Source: Bacillota bacterium (GTDB lineage Bacteria > Bacillota > UBA4882 > UBA8346). Taken from it: a stretch of DNA of 22,997 bases. Made by a program: the position numbers and the translations under genes. Positions within the stretch are counted from its first letter, which is position 1; every line of letters starts with the position of its first letter. The notes under the pieces are model-generated. The model ran no database searches. It was not told the origin of the DNA and saw nothing but the letters and a program-made list of their open reading frames with translations. Where the stretch lies: assembly GCA_023415835.1 (NCBI GenBank), contig JAEZJK010000076.1, positions 1-22,997 on the forward strand, read 5' to 3'. Positions 1-7,737 of the stretch are shown here, piece by piece.

Positions 1-1
1 T

Positions 2-127
2 TTACTTACCAAAGGTAAAAGCTCTGTTGGTGCGGAGATTGGGTTGATTTATTTGATATATAACTTAAAACGAGTGATGAACATTATTGGAGTTAAAGAA
101 TTAAGGAGACGGTTGGCAGAGGTATGA
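2..127 (+). pseudogene. 3' end of a DDE transposase (IS5/IS1182-like), cut by window edge
   Basis: An open frame runs from the left edge to a TGA at 125-127 and encodes 41 residues. It includes the segment EIGLIYLIYNLKRVMNIIGV, a pattern typical of the C-terminus of IS5/IS1182-type DDE transposases, where a helix with YNLKR follows the last catalytic Glu region. Only the tail is visible, so it is impossible to say whether the whole element is intact or a remnant. No clear terminal inverted repeat could be matched because the left end lies outside the window. Family assignment is from recalled sequence patterns, not a search. Confidence 0.65.
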
Positions 128-486
128 GCTCTGCTTTGATTTTTTTGGTCTAGTTACGAGTTTTACTACAAATTATGCTTGATATTTTTAGTTATTGTTA
201 GTTTTCACACATTCTGACGTTTCACCGAATGCGAGTACGCGAAGTTTTATAAAATAGAGGAATTTAGCTATAAATGGTAAATACTATCACAGTATTTTTA
301 AACTTGAATTCGGCAAGTAAACGTTTATAATATTGTAGTTAAAAGTCAAAAGTTGAAATAAAACAGGATCTTGGATTTTGGGTCTTAGCCTTAATCCATG
401 GACTTTGGACTTAGGCTTTTAACTTTGACTAGTGAAATCTGTTTAATCCGCCGAATCTTGGTTAAACTTTGACAGCAGGATCCAAA
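128..486. other. Gene-free stretch after the transposase, with weak palindromes
   Basis: No supportable gene. It should contain the right end of the insertion element, which cannot be delimited here. A small hairpin AAATACT-ATCAC-AGTATTT at 279-297 runs into a T-tract and could be a weak terminator. At 337-425 there is a perfect 9-bp inverted pair (AGTTAAAAG at 337-345, CTTTTAACT at 417-425) enclosing an imperfect inner hairpin (388-398 with 406-416). The stretch is AT-rich and unlike the neighbouring coding DNA. The promoter of the downstream radical SAM gene presumably lies here but no convincing -35/-10 pair was found. Confidence 0.5.
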
Positions 487-2232
487 ATGAAAATCTTATT
501 AACCACTCTTAATGCAAAATTTGTCCATACTTCGCTGGCGCTTTGGTCCCTTTACCAGTTTTGCCGGGATGATTTTCCGGGGCTTAAGTTTCGTGAGTTC
601 AATATTAACCAGGATTTAGCCTGGATCTTTGGGGAGATCTATTCCGAAAAAACGGATGTGGTCGGGTTTTCATGCAACATATGGAATATTGAGCAGACTT
701 TGATTATCACTAAAAGATTGAAGGCGTTGGCTCCTGGGACTACTATTATTTTAGGCGGACCGGAAGTTTGGCCTGAGCCGGAACAAATTATGATGAAGTC
801 CCCAGAGATTGATTTGATCGTAATTGGTGAGGGCGAGCTCACTCTCAGAGAGTGGTTGGCTCAGTATACCAAAGAATCTACGGAATGGGAGAAGATTCCC
901 GGGTTGGTTTTTCGCCGTGGCGCCTCCTTAGTTAGGACTCCACCCCGGAAACCCATTTCCGACTTGAACTTGCTTCCTTTTCCTTACCCGGAGGATTTAA
1001 CCGATTTTCGCCAAAAGTTGGTTTACTATGAAACTTCGCGGGGTTGCCCCAACCACTGCCAATATTGTTTATCAGCCAATGAACGCGGAGTCCGGTTCCT
1101 TGGGTTTGACCGGGTCAAATCGGAACTGCTGAAGTTCATTAAGGCTGAAATCGCCCAGGTTAAATTGGTGGATCGTACCTTCAACTGTGATGTTAAACGC
1201 GCTAAAGAAATTTGGCGTTTTTTACTCGAACATCAGGGAGTTACCAACTTCCATTTCGAGATCGCCGGCGATTTGTTGGACGACGAATCGGTGGCTCTTT
1301 TAAGCGCGGCTCCCCGGGGGCTATTTCAGTTTGAGATCGGCGTCCAGAGCACTAATGAAGAGACTTTGAGGTTGATCAGCCGCCAGATGGATTTTGAAAA
1401 GTTAAGGTGGCAAGTATCGCACTTGCATCGTAACAGTAAAGTATTTACCCATTTAGACTTAATTGCCGGGCTCCCGGGAGAAAATTACCAGTCTTTTGCT
1501 AGTTCTTTTAACGATAATCTCTTGATTGGACCGGACCGTTTACAATTAGGCTTTTTAAAACTGTTGAAAGGATCGGGTTTGCGGGAACGCGCCGCCGAAT
1601 TTGGATATCATTTCACGGAAGAAGCTCCATACGAAGTCTTAGCCAATCGCTGGATCACCTTTGAAGAACTTTGGCGCTTAAAAACCATTGAAGACTTATT
1701 GGAGCGGTATTATAATTCAGGTCGCTTTACGGCTACTTTTAAGTACTTAATCGCCCGGACTGACAATCCTTTCAAGCTTTTCGAGGAGTTTGCCCAATGG
1801 TGGAGAGGGCATGAATTAGACCAAAAAGCCCATAAGGCAAAAGATCTCTATCAATACTTGCTTTCTTTTTACCAATCCGGGAATAGCAATGATTTATTAA
1901 TCCGGAACCTTTTAAAATATGATCTACTTTTGGGAGAACGGATGGTAGAATTGCCGGAGTGGGCGGGCTGTCTCAGTCCGGAGTTAAAAACGATCAGCCA
2001 CCGGTTCTGGCAAACTCCCGAAAATCGCCAGCGATATCTTAAGGAATGGAACGGGCTTGAGCCGCGGGAGATCCAGAGAAAAGTATTATTCGCCGAATTT
2101 GAAATTGATCCCGAAGCGGCAATTAGTAATCCATTAATTGATCAACCTCTCCGGCCTACTTTAATCTTATTTGTTTACGGGCCGGAGGTTAAAACCTTTA
2201 AACTCGAACGGGAGGAAGATAACGATGCCTAG
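487..2232 (+). CDS. B12-binding radical SAM protein, DUF4080 type
   Basis: Start chosen at ATG 487, where an AGGA lies six bases upstream; an in-frame TTG at 469 is less likely. The product is 581 residues. The N-terminal ~130 residues resemble a cobalamin-binding Rossmann domain (MKILLTTLNAKFVHTSLALW at the start, then a GGPEVWPEPE loop). The radical SAM cluster motif is C187-x3-C191-x2-C194 within SRGCPNHCQYC. The C-terminal part fits the DUF4080 region that follows this core in Bacillota. Such enzymes bind cobalamin and a 4Fe-4S cluster and use S-adenosylmethionine for methylation or radical chemistry on substrates that are mostly unknown. The stop overlaps the next gene by eight bases, so the two are translationally coupled. 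The substrate cannot be told from the context. Confidence 0.88.
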   Translation: MKILLTTLNAKFVHTSLALWSLYQFCRDDFPGLKFREFNINQDLAWIFGEIYSEKTDVVGFSCNIWNIEQTLIITKRLKALAPGTTIILGGPEVWPEPEQIMMKSPEIDLIVIGEGELTLREWLAQYTKESTEWEKIPGLVFRRGASLVRTPPRKPISDLNLLPFPYPEDLTDFRQKLVYYETSRGCPNHCQYCLSANERGVRFLGFDRVKSELLKFIKAEIAQVKLVDRTFNCDVKRAKEIWRFLLEHQGVTNFHFEIAGDLLDDESVALLSAAPRGLFQFEIGVQSTNEETLRLISRQMDFEKLRWQVSHLHRNSKVFTHLDLIAGLPGENYQSFASSFNDNLLIGPDRLQLGFLKLLKGSGLRERAAEFGYHFTEEAPYEVLANRWITFEELWRLKTIEDLLERYYNSGRFTATFKYLIARTDNPFKLFEEFAQWWRGHELDQKAHKAKDLYQYLLSFYQSGNSNDLLIRNLLKYDLLLGERMVELPEWAGCLSPELKTISHRFWQTPENRQRYLKEWNGLEPREIQRKVLFAEFEIDPEAAISNPLIDQPLRPTLILFVYGPEVKTFKLEREEDNDA

Positions 2233-2494
2233 GAGTTGGCTTGGTGTCTTGCTGATAATCTTCGGGACTCTCTTTTTGTTGAATACTATGGATATAATCA
2301 GGCCCCATTTCGCCATGGAATATTTGAACCTAATCCGGAAATACTGGCCGGGGTTACTTATCTTATTAGGCCTCCAAATAATGGTCAAAGAGAAGAATCC
2401 GGGATTTTCACAAGCCCTTAAATGGTTACTTGTATTATTAGCTGGCCTTTGGATCTTTTGCATGTTTTTTATCAAAAGCGAGTGGATAATATAA
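2225..2494 (+). CDS. Small membrane protein with LiaI/LiaF-like (DUF5668) transmembrane region
   Basis: The ATG at 2225 follows GGGAGG by nine bases and lies inside the last codons of the radical SAM gene; a longer in-frame start at 2171 has no ribosome site. The product is 89 residues. A first hydrophobic segment, near residues 4-20 (WLGVLLIIFGTLFLL), is followed by YWPGLLILLG, the signature-like core of the LiaF/DUF5668 membrane domain, and a third hydrophobic segment near the C-terminus. The family is often linked to envelope-stress sensing, but this protein has only the membrane part and lacks the C-terminal LiaF domain. Function is therefore uncertain; tight coupling suggests it serves with, or is expressed alongside, the radical SAM protein. 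Confidence 0.75.
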   Translation: MPRSWLGVLLIIFGTLFLLNTMDIIRPHFAMEYLNLIRKYWPGLLILLGLQIMVKEKNPGFSQALKWLLVLLAGLWIFCMFFIKSEWII

Positions 2495-2542
2495 CAACCC
2501 AAATTGTTTACAAACCGTGACTTGACAAATGAGTTGTTTTTT
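2493..2542 (+). terminator. Possible terminator after the small membrane gene
   Basis: AACAAC at about 2494 pairs with GTTGTT at about 2533, with further partial pairing inside (ATTGT with ACAAAT), and the right arm runs into a T-tract (TTTTTT). The stem is imperfect and the loop is long. It overlaps the promoter of the next gene. Confidence 0.35.
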
Positions 2543-2550
2543 CTTAAGAT
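2522..2550 (+). promoter_or_regulatory. Sigma-A type promoter for the FmdB-like gene
   Basis: A perfect -35 TTGACA (2522-2527) is separated by 17 bases from TAAGAT (2545-2550), a 4/6 match to TATAAT. Transcription would start about 35 bases before the ATG at 2595, leaving room for the GGAGGTGA ribosome site. Confidence 0.6.
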
Positions 2551-2594
2551 TAATATATTGTAATTTAAAGTCCTAGTTTGAAGGAGGTGAAGCC

Positions 2595-2861
2595 ATGCCG
2601 ACTTATGAGTATTTCTGTGAAAAATGCGGAGTTTTTGAAGAATTTCATAGTATGAGCGCAACTCTGACCCATTGCCCCAAATGCAATGGAGAAGTCCGGC
2701 GGTTGATCAGCCGTAATAACAACATCATTTTTAAGGGGTCTGGCTTCTATACTACAGATAATCGTTCCAATAATTATTCTAAAAAAGCAGATACGGATAG
2801 CGGATCAAGTTCAACTTCGACAACATCTACTCCGGCAAAATCCGAAAATAAAGCTTCATAA
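2595..2861 (+). CDS. FmdB-family zinc ribbon protein
   Basis: An 88-residue protein. The start follows a very strong AAGGAGGTGA site. MPTYEYFCEKCG at the N-terminus and CPKC further on form the CxxC...CxxC zinc ribbon of the FmdB/CxxC_CxxC_SSSS family. The C-terminal ~35 residues are low complexity, rich in Ser, Thr, Lys and Asn, as is usual in this family. Members were first described next to formamidase/amidase genes as putative regulators, but most have no proven role. Here it is a single-gene unit with its own promoter and a strong terminator, so context gives no further hint. Confidence 0.88.
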   Translation: MPTYEYFCEKCGVFEEFHSMSATLTHCPKCNGEVRRLISRNNNIIFKGSGFYTTDNRSNNYSKKADTDSGSSSTSTTSTPAKSENKAS

Positions 2862-2863
2862 TT

Positions 2864-2887
2864 AAGGTCACTGCGGTGGCCTTTTTT
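2864..2887 (+). terminator. Rho-independent terminator after the FmdB-like gene
   Basis: Stem AAGGTCAC / GTGGCCTT (one G-T wobble) with loop TGCG, followed by a T-tract beginning inside the right arm. It lies three bases after the stop codon. Confidence 0.85.
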
Positions 2888-2936
2888 AATATAATTGGAG
2901 TTAGCCTTATTAAAACTAGCTGTTAAATCTATATAA

Positions 2937-3073
2937 ATTGAAATAAATTTTGATTATACTATTCCATCCTTAAACCATGGATGGAAAAGGGCGAAGTTAT
3001 TTAAATTTATGGATCAAAGGAAATATGTCGCAATAATTTGGGTGCAGCCAAAAACTTATTGCATCATACATAT
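2937..3073 (+). repeat. Two-domain nested-hairpin element, copy 1
   Basis: A structured stretch upstream of argS that matches 15788-15930 over its whole length. First domain: outer arm ATTGAAATAAAT (2937-2948), inner stem TTCCATCC (2962-2969), loop TTAAACCAT (2970-2978), inner stem GGATGGAA (2979-2986), then a damaged right outer arm ATTTAAATTTAT (2999-3010), which has lost four bases relative to copy 2. Second domain: GCAATAA (3030-3036) pairs with TTATTGC (3056-3062), extended by ATATGT (3023-3028) with ACATAT (3068-3073). No T-tract follows, so it is not a simple terminator. It could be a miniature mobile element or a structured leader RNA of argS. Confidence 0.75.
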
Positions 3074-3102
3074 GTTGAGGAGAATGAGGGGTTTTTGAAC
3101 TT

Positions 3103-4782
3103 ATGGAAACAATTATTGCCCGAAAAGTCAAAGCAAGCCTTCAAAGCTTATTGAGGGATGCTGCGTTAAAAGCCGAAAAACTCGGCCAGTTGACCTTCGA
3201 CGCTTTACCTGAGGTTAATCTGGAAATCCCTAAGGAAAAAGCTCACGGCAACTTCGCTTCAAATCTAGCCCTGGCATTAAGCAAAACCGCTAAAAAGCCA
3301 CCCCGGGAAATTGCGAAACTGTTAATCGCCAATTTTGAGCCCAATCTTTATCTGGCCGATGCCCAAATCGCCGGACCTGGTTTTATCAATTTCTATTTGA
3401 ATGACTGCTGGCTGGATGAGGTATTAGCGAGTATTTTAAATCAAGGGGAAAGCTACGGTAATAACCCGGATCTAAAAGGGAGTAAAATTCAACTGGAATT
3501 CGTAAGCGCTAATCCGGTAGGACCGATGAATGTCGTTAACGCCAGGGCAGCCGCGTTGGGAGATACTCTCAGCAAACTGTTTAAAGCTTGTGGAGCCATA
3601 ACCGAGAAAGAATACTATGTCAATGATTACGGCGTTCAAGTCCAGACTTTGGGCCGTTCGATTGACGCCCGTTACCGGGAGCTGTTGGGCGAAAATGTGG
3701 AATTCCCGGAAGACGGATACAGGGGCGAATATATATACGATATAGCCCGTCAGTTAATTGAAACCGAAGGGGACTCCTATCTGAAACTTTCGGAAGAGAA
3801 GCGGATTGAAACATTCCGCGATCTGGGATATAAGCAAATGCTCACCTGGCAAAAAAAGGACCTGATGGACTACGAGGTCGAATACGATGTTTGGTTCAGC
3901 GAACGTAGCCTTCATGAAGCCGGTAAAGTCGACCAGGTTTTTAAGGTTTTAGAAGAACGCGGCTTGACGTATGAAAAAGAAGAGGCGGTCTGGTTGCGCA
4001 CCACCAACTTTGGAGATGACAAGGATCGGGTTTTAAAAACCAGCGATCACCGGACTACCTATTTTACGGCTGATATCGCCTATCACCTAAACAAATTTGA
4101 ACGTGGTTTTGACCTGGTAATCAATATTTGGGGACCGGATCATCATGGTTATATTCCCCGGATGAAAGCAGCGATAGCTGCTTTAGGGATTGATCCCGGC
4201 CGCCTGGAGGTGCTGATTGCCCAGCAAATAAACTTGATTAAAGATGGCCAACCTTTCAAAATGTCCAAACGCCGGGGCGAATTTATTACTATGGCCGATT
4301 TGCTAGAAGATGTAGGCAACGATGCTGCCCGTTGGTTCTTTTTAATGCGCAGCCCGGAGAGCCACCTCGATTTTGACATGGATCTGGCACGCTCCCAATC
4401 CAATGATAATCCGGTTTTTTATGTCCAATACGCCTACGCCCGGATTTGCAGTATCTTTAGGCAGGCTACCGAGGAACAGCAAGCGTTTAAAGCTGGTGAA
4501 TCATTTGTGTCATATTGGGATGAGGAAGAAAAAAATCTAATCGAAAAAGCGTCGCACTTTCCGGATCTAATCAGTGACGCCGCTCGGCGCCGGGAACCGC
4601 ACCGGTTGACCGGGTATTTACTGGAGTTGGCTACCTTATTTCATTCATATTATAATAAACGCCGGTTTATCAGTGATGATTTGGGGTTAACCAGATCCCG
4701 GCTCTCAATTGCCAAAGGTTTAGGTTATCTCTTCGAACGTGGTTTAAAAATACTAGGCGTTTCAGCACCCGAGCGGATGTAG
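3103..4782 (+). CDS. argS: Arginyl-tRNA synthetase (class I)
   Basis: A 559-residue protein of normal ArgS length. It attaches arginine to tRNA-Arg in the cytoplasm. Domains in order: the Arg-specific N-terminal domain (about residues 5-105), the class I Rossmann core beginning at LEFVSANPVGP, and the C-terminal helical anticodon-binding DALR domain ending FERGLKILGV. The second class I signature is intact as KMSKR (386-390). The first is unusual: the HIGH tetrapeptide, normally HVGH or similar, is NVVN (143-146) in GPMNVVNARAAALGD. The remaining surroundings (SANP, NARAAALGD) are conserved, which argues for a natural family variant rather than decay. It is preceded by a structured repeat and followed closely by a membrane protein gene. 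Confidence 0.95.
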   Translation: METIIARKVKASLQSLLRDAALKAEKLGQLTFDALPEVNLEIPKEKAHGNFASNLALALSKTAKKPPREIAKLLIANFEPNLYLADAQIAGPGFINFYLNDCWLDEVLASILNQGESYGNNPDLKGSKIQLEFVSANPVGPMNVVNARAAALGDTLSKLFKACGAITEKEYYVNDYGVQVQTLGRSIDARYRELLGENVEFPEDGYRGEYIYDIARQLIETEGDSYLKLSEEKRIETFRDLGYKQMLTWQKKDLMDYEVEYDVWFSERSLHEAGKVDQVFKVLEERGLTYEKEEAVWLRTTNFGDDKDRVLKTSDHRTTYFTADIAYHLNKFERGFDLVINIWGPDHHGYIPRMKAAIAALGIDPGRLEVLIAQQINLIKDGQPFKMSKRRGEFITMADLLEDVGNDAARWFFLMRSPESHLDFDMDLARSQSNDNPVFYVQYAYARICSIFRQATEEQQAFKAGESFVSYWDEEEKNLIEKASHFPDLISDAARRREPHRLTGYLLELATLFHSYYNKRRFISDDLGLTRSRLSIAKGLGYLFERGLKILGVSAPERM

Positions 4783-4810
4783 CCTGGAGTAAAAGTTTAA
4801 GGAGGATACC

Positions 4811-5545
4811 ATGACTAAATTGTCAATTTTTCCAACTATCGGTATGGTTCTCAAAAATACATTTAAAGAAATTTACCAGTCGTTTTCATATTCCGCCTTA
4901 ACCGGTATCTTTTCCGCTACTTTCTATATTCCGATTTTACTGATTATTTTCGGTACATTTAGCATCATCTCCGAAAGCGCTAAAAAAACCATTGCAGCTA
5001 GTGAATTAGTTTCAATTTTCTTGTGGGGCTTGATTCTAGCCGCTATTTGGAATACATTAGTCGCGGCTCCGGTTACGACTGCTTTTTATAGCCTGTGGCA
5101 GAATAAAAAAGAAAATTATCCGGGATTTAAAACTTTTTTTGTGTTGCTTTGGAAAAACTATCGAGCTTCATTCGCAGTTAACGGACTGTTTTCCTTCACC
5201 TTTATCTTGCTGTTAATGAATGTAATGCTTGCGCTGATTGAAAGGACGACTTTAATGGTTGTAATTGGCATCTTCTCATTTTATCTACTGCTCTTCATTA
5301 GCTTAATGTCTTTTTACTTTGCGCCGTTGATTCATTTGAATAACGGCATTAAAAAGACGGTTAAAAAAGCTTTCTTGTTGGCAATGGACAATACCGGGCT
5401 TACCATTTGTTTGATGTTACTCTTAGGGATCCTTTTTGTCTTAAGTTTGCTCCTTCCGGTAATTTGGTTTTTAATTTACGGCGCGATCTTAGTGTATGTT
5501 ACCGATTTTAGCTTTAATGCAATTTACGGGCGGTATGATATATAG
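4811..5545 (+). CDS. Polytopic membrane protein, YesL-like (DUF624-like)
   Basis: A 244-residue protein with about six hydrophobic segments (approximately residues 28-55, 68-90, 113-138, 142-175 and 196-235). The start follows AAGGAGG with ideal spacing. The segment AAPVTTAFYSLWQ resembles the TIGPATAALYYV-type motif of YesL/DUF624 membrane proteins, which are often found near sugar uptake genes, but overall the match is loose. It follows argS by 28 bases and may be cotranscribed with it. No transport or catalytic motif is visible. The stop codon TAG is also the beginning of the left arm of a long palindrome (5543-5621). Confidence 0.6.
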   Translation: MTKLSIFPTIGMVLKNTFKEIYQSFSYSALTGIFSATFYIPILLIIFGTFSIISESAKKTIAASELVSIFLWGLILAAIWNTLVAAPVTTAFYSLWQNKKENYPGFKTFFVLLWKNYRASFAVNGLFSFTFILLLMNVMLALIERTTLMVVIGIFSFYLLLFISLMSFYFAPLIHLNNGIKKTVKKAFLLAMDNTGLTICLMLLLGILFVLSLLLPVIWFLIYGAILVYVTDFSFNAIYGRYDI

Positions 5546-5621
5546 GATGAGGTAAATTTCTTATCCAAGATGTGCATTCTTAAAGCCGAATGGGCATCAA
5601 ATCGGAATTTACTTCATCCTA
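5543..5621. repeat. Nested palindrome, outer stem 18 nt with inner hairpin (element C)
   Basis: Outer arms TAGGATGAGGTAAATTTC (5543-5560) and GGAATTTACTTCATCCTA (5604-5621) pair at all but two positions, one of which is a G-T wobble. Inside is a separate hairpin: GATGTGCATTC (5569-5579), loop TTAAAGCC (5580-5587), GAATGGGCATC (5588-5598). The left arm begins at the stop codon of the preceding gene. No T-tract follows either arm. The architecture and loop resemble the repeat at 2937 and 15788, although the stem sequences differ. Confidence 0.75.
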
Positions 5622-5632
5622 TTACAGCTGAA

Positions 5633-5715
5633 ATAAGTTGAATTAAATTCATTAATTTTTTCATCATGGCCGGCTTTAGGGACATGATGGATATAAGAAA
5701 TTTAATTCAACTTAT
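5633..5715. repeat. Nested palindrome in opposite orientation to its neighbour (element D)
   Basis: Outer arms ATAAGTTGAATTAAATTC (5633-5650) and GAAATTTAATTCAACTTAT (5697-5715) are perfectly complementary apart from one extra base. Inner hairpin: CATCATGGCC (5662-5671), loop GGCTTTAG (5672-5679), GGACATGATG (5680-5689). On the minus strand the loop reads CTAAAGCC, close to TTAAAGCC in element C, so C and D appear as an inverted pair filling the gap before the YhcH gene. Confidence 0.75.
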
Positions 5716-5752
5716 ATGGTTAAAAAATAAAACAAAAATGGAGGAGATTAGG

Positions 5753-6229
5753 ATGATCTTTGGCAATTTGGGAAATTTATCAAAAGATAAGGCTTATTTA
5801 GCCGAGGCTTTGGTTAAAGGGTTGGATTATTTACAAAAAACCGATTTTTCAAAAGTAGCGGTTGGTAAATATGAAATTGACGGCAGCTCCATCTTTGCCC
5901 TGGTGCAAGAGTATCAAACCGCTCCCAAAGCGGAGAAGAAAGCGGAAGCGCATGCCAAATACATTGATATTCAATATATCGATCAGGGAGACGAGGTAAT
6001 CAGCTTCGCTTTATTCAGCCCGGAGAGTGAAGTTAAAGAAAACCTGCTGGAACAAAAAGACGCCATCTATTATCAGACTGTTAAAGGCGAGATGGATTTG
6101 CATTTAAGTAAGGGTATGTATGCCATCTTTTTCCCGGATGAAATTCACCGGCCCGGATGTAATTATCAATCCGGCGGCCAGGTTAGGAAAGTCGTTGTCA
6201 AAATCGCGATGAGCCTATTAGAGGTATAA
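5753..6229 (+). CDS. YhcH/YjgK/YiaL (TabA) family cupin-like protein
   Basis: Start chosen at ATG 5753, eight bases after GGAGG; a longer frame from 5666 would run through a palindrome and has no ribosome site. The product is 158 residues, the family's usual length (about 150). MIFGNLGNL at the start, YEIDGSSIFALVQEY, then EAHAKYIDIQYIDQGDE and a later DEIHRPG match the conserved blocks of the YhcH/YjgK/YiaL family; the EAH and EIHRP residues are the likely metal site of the beta-barrel. Relatives include E. coli TabA and proteins found with sialic acid or ketose catabolism. No sugar gene is nearby, so the substrate is open. Confidence 0.85.
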   Translation: MIFGNLGNLSKDKAYLAEALVKGLDYLQKTDFSKVAVGKYEIDGSSIFALVQEYQTAPKAEKKAEAHAKYIDIQYIDQGDEVISFALFSPESEVKENLLEQKDAIYYQTVKGEMDLHLSKGMYAIFFPDEIHRPGCNYQSGGQVRKVVVKIAMSLLEV

Positions 6230-6234
6230 GTTAG

Positions 6235-6259
6235 AGCCGTCCCATCGGGGCGGCTTTTT
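6235..6259 (+). terminator. Rho-independent terminator after the YhcH-family gene
   Basis: AGCCG-T-CCC pairs with GGG-G-CGGCT around a three-base loop, followed by TTTT. It lies five bases after the stop codon. Confidence 0.85.
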
Positions 6260-6295
6260 GGTTGTTAAAAGCCGTTAAGGGGAAGAAGTGATTTA

Positions 6296-7042
6296 ATGAG
6301 GCCATTATTAATGGTTCACGGAATCAGTAGTAACTCCAGGAAAACTTATGGCACTCCGGGCCGCTTTTTAAGGCCGTATCCCGATGGAATGTATAACTAT
6401 TTAGTCGAACAAGGATATCAATCCGGAGTGGACTTATTCTGGTATTCATACCCTACTTTAGATCCAATTCCGGTTTCAGCGCGCCGCCTGCAATCTGAGA
6501 TCGAAAAGATAGCCAAAATATCAGCTAATCAAGAACCGGATGTATTGACATTTAGTTTAGGCGGAATTATCGGGAAGTATTACGTAGTGTCGCCTCTCTA
6601 TCGTAGTAAAATCCATAAGTTAATTATGATTGCCCCACCGTTTCTAGGTTCCTACTGGGCGGACTGGCTTAGGATACCATTCGTTCAAAGCGCGAAAGAC
6701 TTGATGTTTGAAGGGGACGGAATAGCCTTGTCACCATAGGTGTTGAGTTTTGAGAACCCATTTTTAAAAAAGCTGGCTTCTACTCCGTTTCCCAAAGGGA
6801 TCGAGACCGCTATCATTGCCTTGAAAGCGATCTCCAAGCAACAACATAGTTTAGTTTCCGAATCATTTCGATGGTTAACCGCCTGGACAGGCGAGGGGGA
6901 TCTGGTAGTGCCAGTTGAAAGTAGCCGAATCAAAGTCGACCATTTTTATGAAATTAGCGAAGAATTTTCACTCCAAGCAATCCATCGCTATCTGCCGTTC
7001 AATCCGCGAGTCCAAGAATTGGTTCATCAAGTCCTGCAGTAG
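6296..7042 (+). pseudogene. Alpha/beta-hydrolase (lipase-like) interrupted by an in-frame TAG
   Basis: One continuous reading frame of 248 codons is split by an amber codon at 6737-6739 (codon 148). The first part has LLMVHGISSN (oxyanion HG at residues 8-9) and the nucleophile elbow TFSLGG (Ser87, with Thr where Gly is usual). The second part has GEGDLVVPVESS, where Asp202 sits in the usual acid position, and candidate His residues after it. The triad is therefore divided between the two halves and neither could work alone. The GTG directly after the stop has no ribosome site. TAG is the normal stop of several intact neighbours, so recoding is unlikely; a nonsense mutation or a sequence error is more likely. 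The natural substrate is unknown. Confidence 0.8.
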
Positions 7043-7123
7043 AATGATAATATTAACAACTTCCGCTAAAAGCTCATATGATACTGTAACTGATATCGAG
7101 AGGGTAAAGTCGGAGGGATTGGC

Positions 7124-7735
7124 ATGCGAATGCTTTCGGAGACGGAATACATGGCCCGGCCATTAGGTTCGCCTCAATTTTCGGGGGAAGAGGACTTACT
7201 ATTATTAAGGGAAGATTTAGCAGAAGAATGGGGTTCGGTAATCGGATATTTGGAATGCAGCGCCGAGGTTAAAGACCGTTTAATCAGCGAGCAATTTCAC
7301 CAAGCCGCTCAAGACGAAATCGGGCATATTGTCCGGTTAACCAGAATACTGTCCGTTCTAGACCAAGCCCAAGGGGAAGCTTTGAAAAAAGAAGGCTTGT
7401 TTTGGTTGGCCGGATTTGAACATCAAATGGCAATTGCGCCGTCAACCTCCAAAGGATCGTATCATGATGATGTGGACAATAATAACTTTCGGCCCGGAAA
7501 ACAAGCTTCGAAAAGATATTTTGAACCGGATGCCCGGACCATAGAATGTTTACGAAATGCAATCCGTGATGAATTACAAGCGATCAATGTTTATCAACGT
7601 CAAATCCGGGTTACTGCTAACCCGATGATCCAAAATGCGCTAATTACTATTATGAATCAAAAAAAGGGGCATGTAGCGGGATTTACCGATAGCCTTCATT
7701 GTTTGTTACGTGAATACCGATTAGGGATGGGTTAA
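7124..7735 (+). CDS. Ferritin-like/rubrerythrin-type four-helix protein
   Basis: A 203-residue protein; the ATG follows GGAGG by seven bases. It has the two-repeat helical layout of ferritin-like diiron proteins. The first half carries EEWGSVIGYLE (Glu34/35) and E65-I-G-H68, an ExxH motif. The second half carries RDELQAINVYQ (Glu150) but KKGH (180-183) where a second ExxH would be expected, so one metal-bridging carboxylate appears to be missing. About 40 residues between the halves look disordered (DDVDNNNFRPGKQ). Members of this superfamily handle iron or peroxide. With a manganese-catalase-type coat protein and an OsmC-family gene within 3 kb, a role in oxidative or spore protection is possible but unproven. 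Confidence 0.7.
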   Translation: MRMLSETEYMARPLGSPQFSGEEDLLLLREDLAEEWGSVIGYLECSAEVKDRLISEQFHQAAQDEIGHIVRLTRILSVLDQAQGEALKKEGLFWLAGFEHQMAIAPSTSKGSYHDDVDNNNFRPGKQASKRYFEPDARTIECLRNAIRDELQAINVYQRQIRVTANPMIQNALITIMNQKKGHVAGFTDSLHCLLREYRLGMG

Positions 7736-7737
7736 AA

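Noticed and set aside
469..486. TTG start for the radical SAM gene
   Set aside because: No ribosome site at suitable distance; ATG 487 has AGGA six bases upstream and begins at the conserved MKILL.
2889..3102. T-box leader before argS
   Set aside because: No AGGGTGGNACCGCG block and no specifier-loop geometry; the structure present is the repeat also found at 15788, away from any aminoacyl-tRNA synthetase gene.
6737..6739. Pyrrolysine or other recoding of TAG
   Set aside because: TAG is used as an ordinary terminator by at least three intact genes in the same window, and no downstream recoding element was evident.
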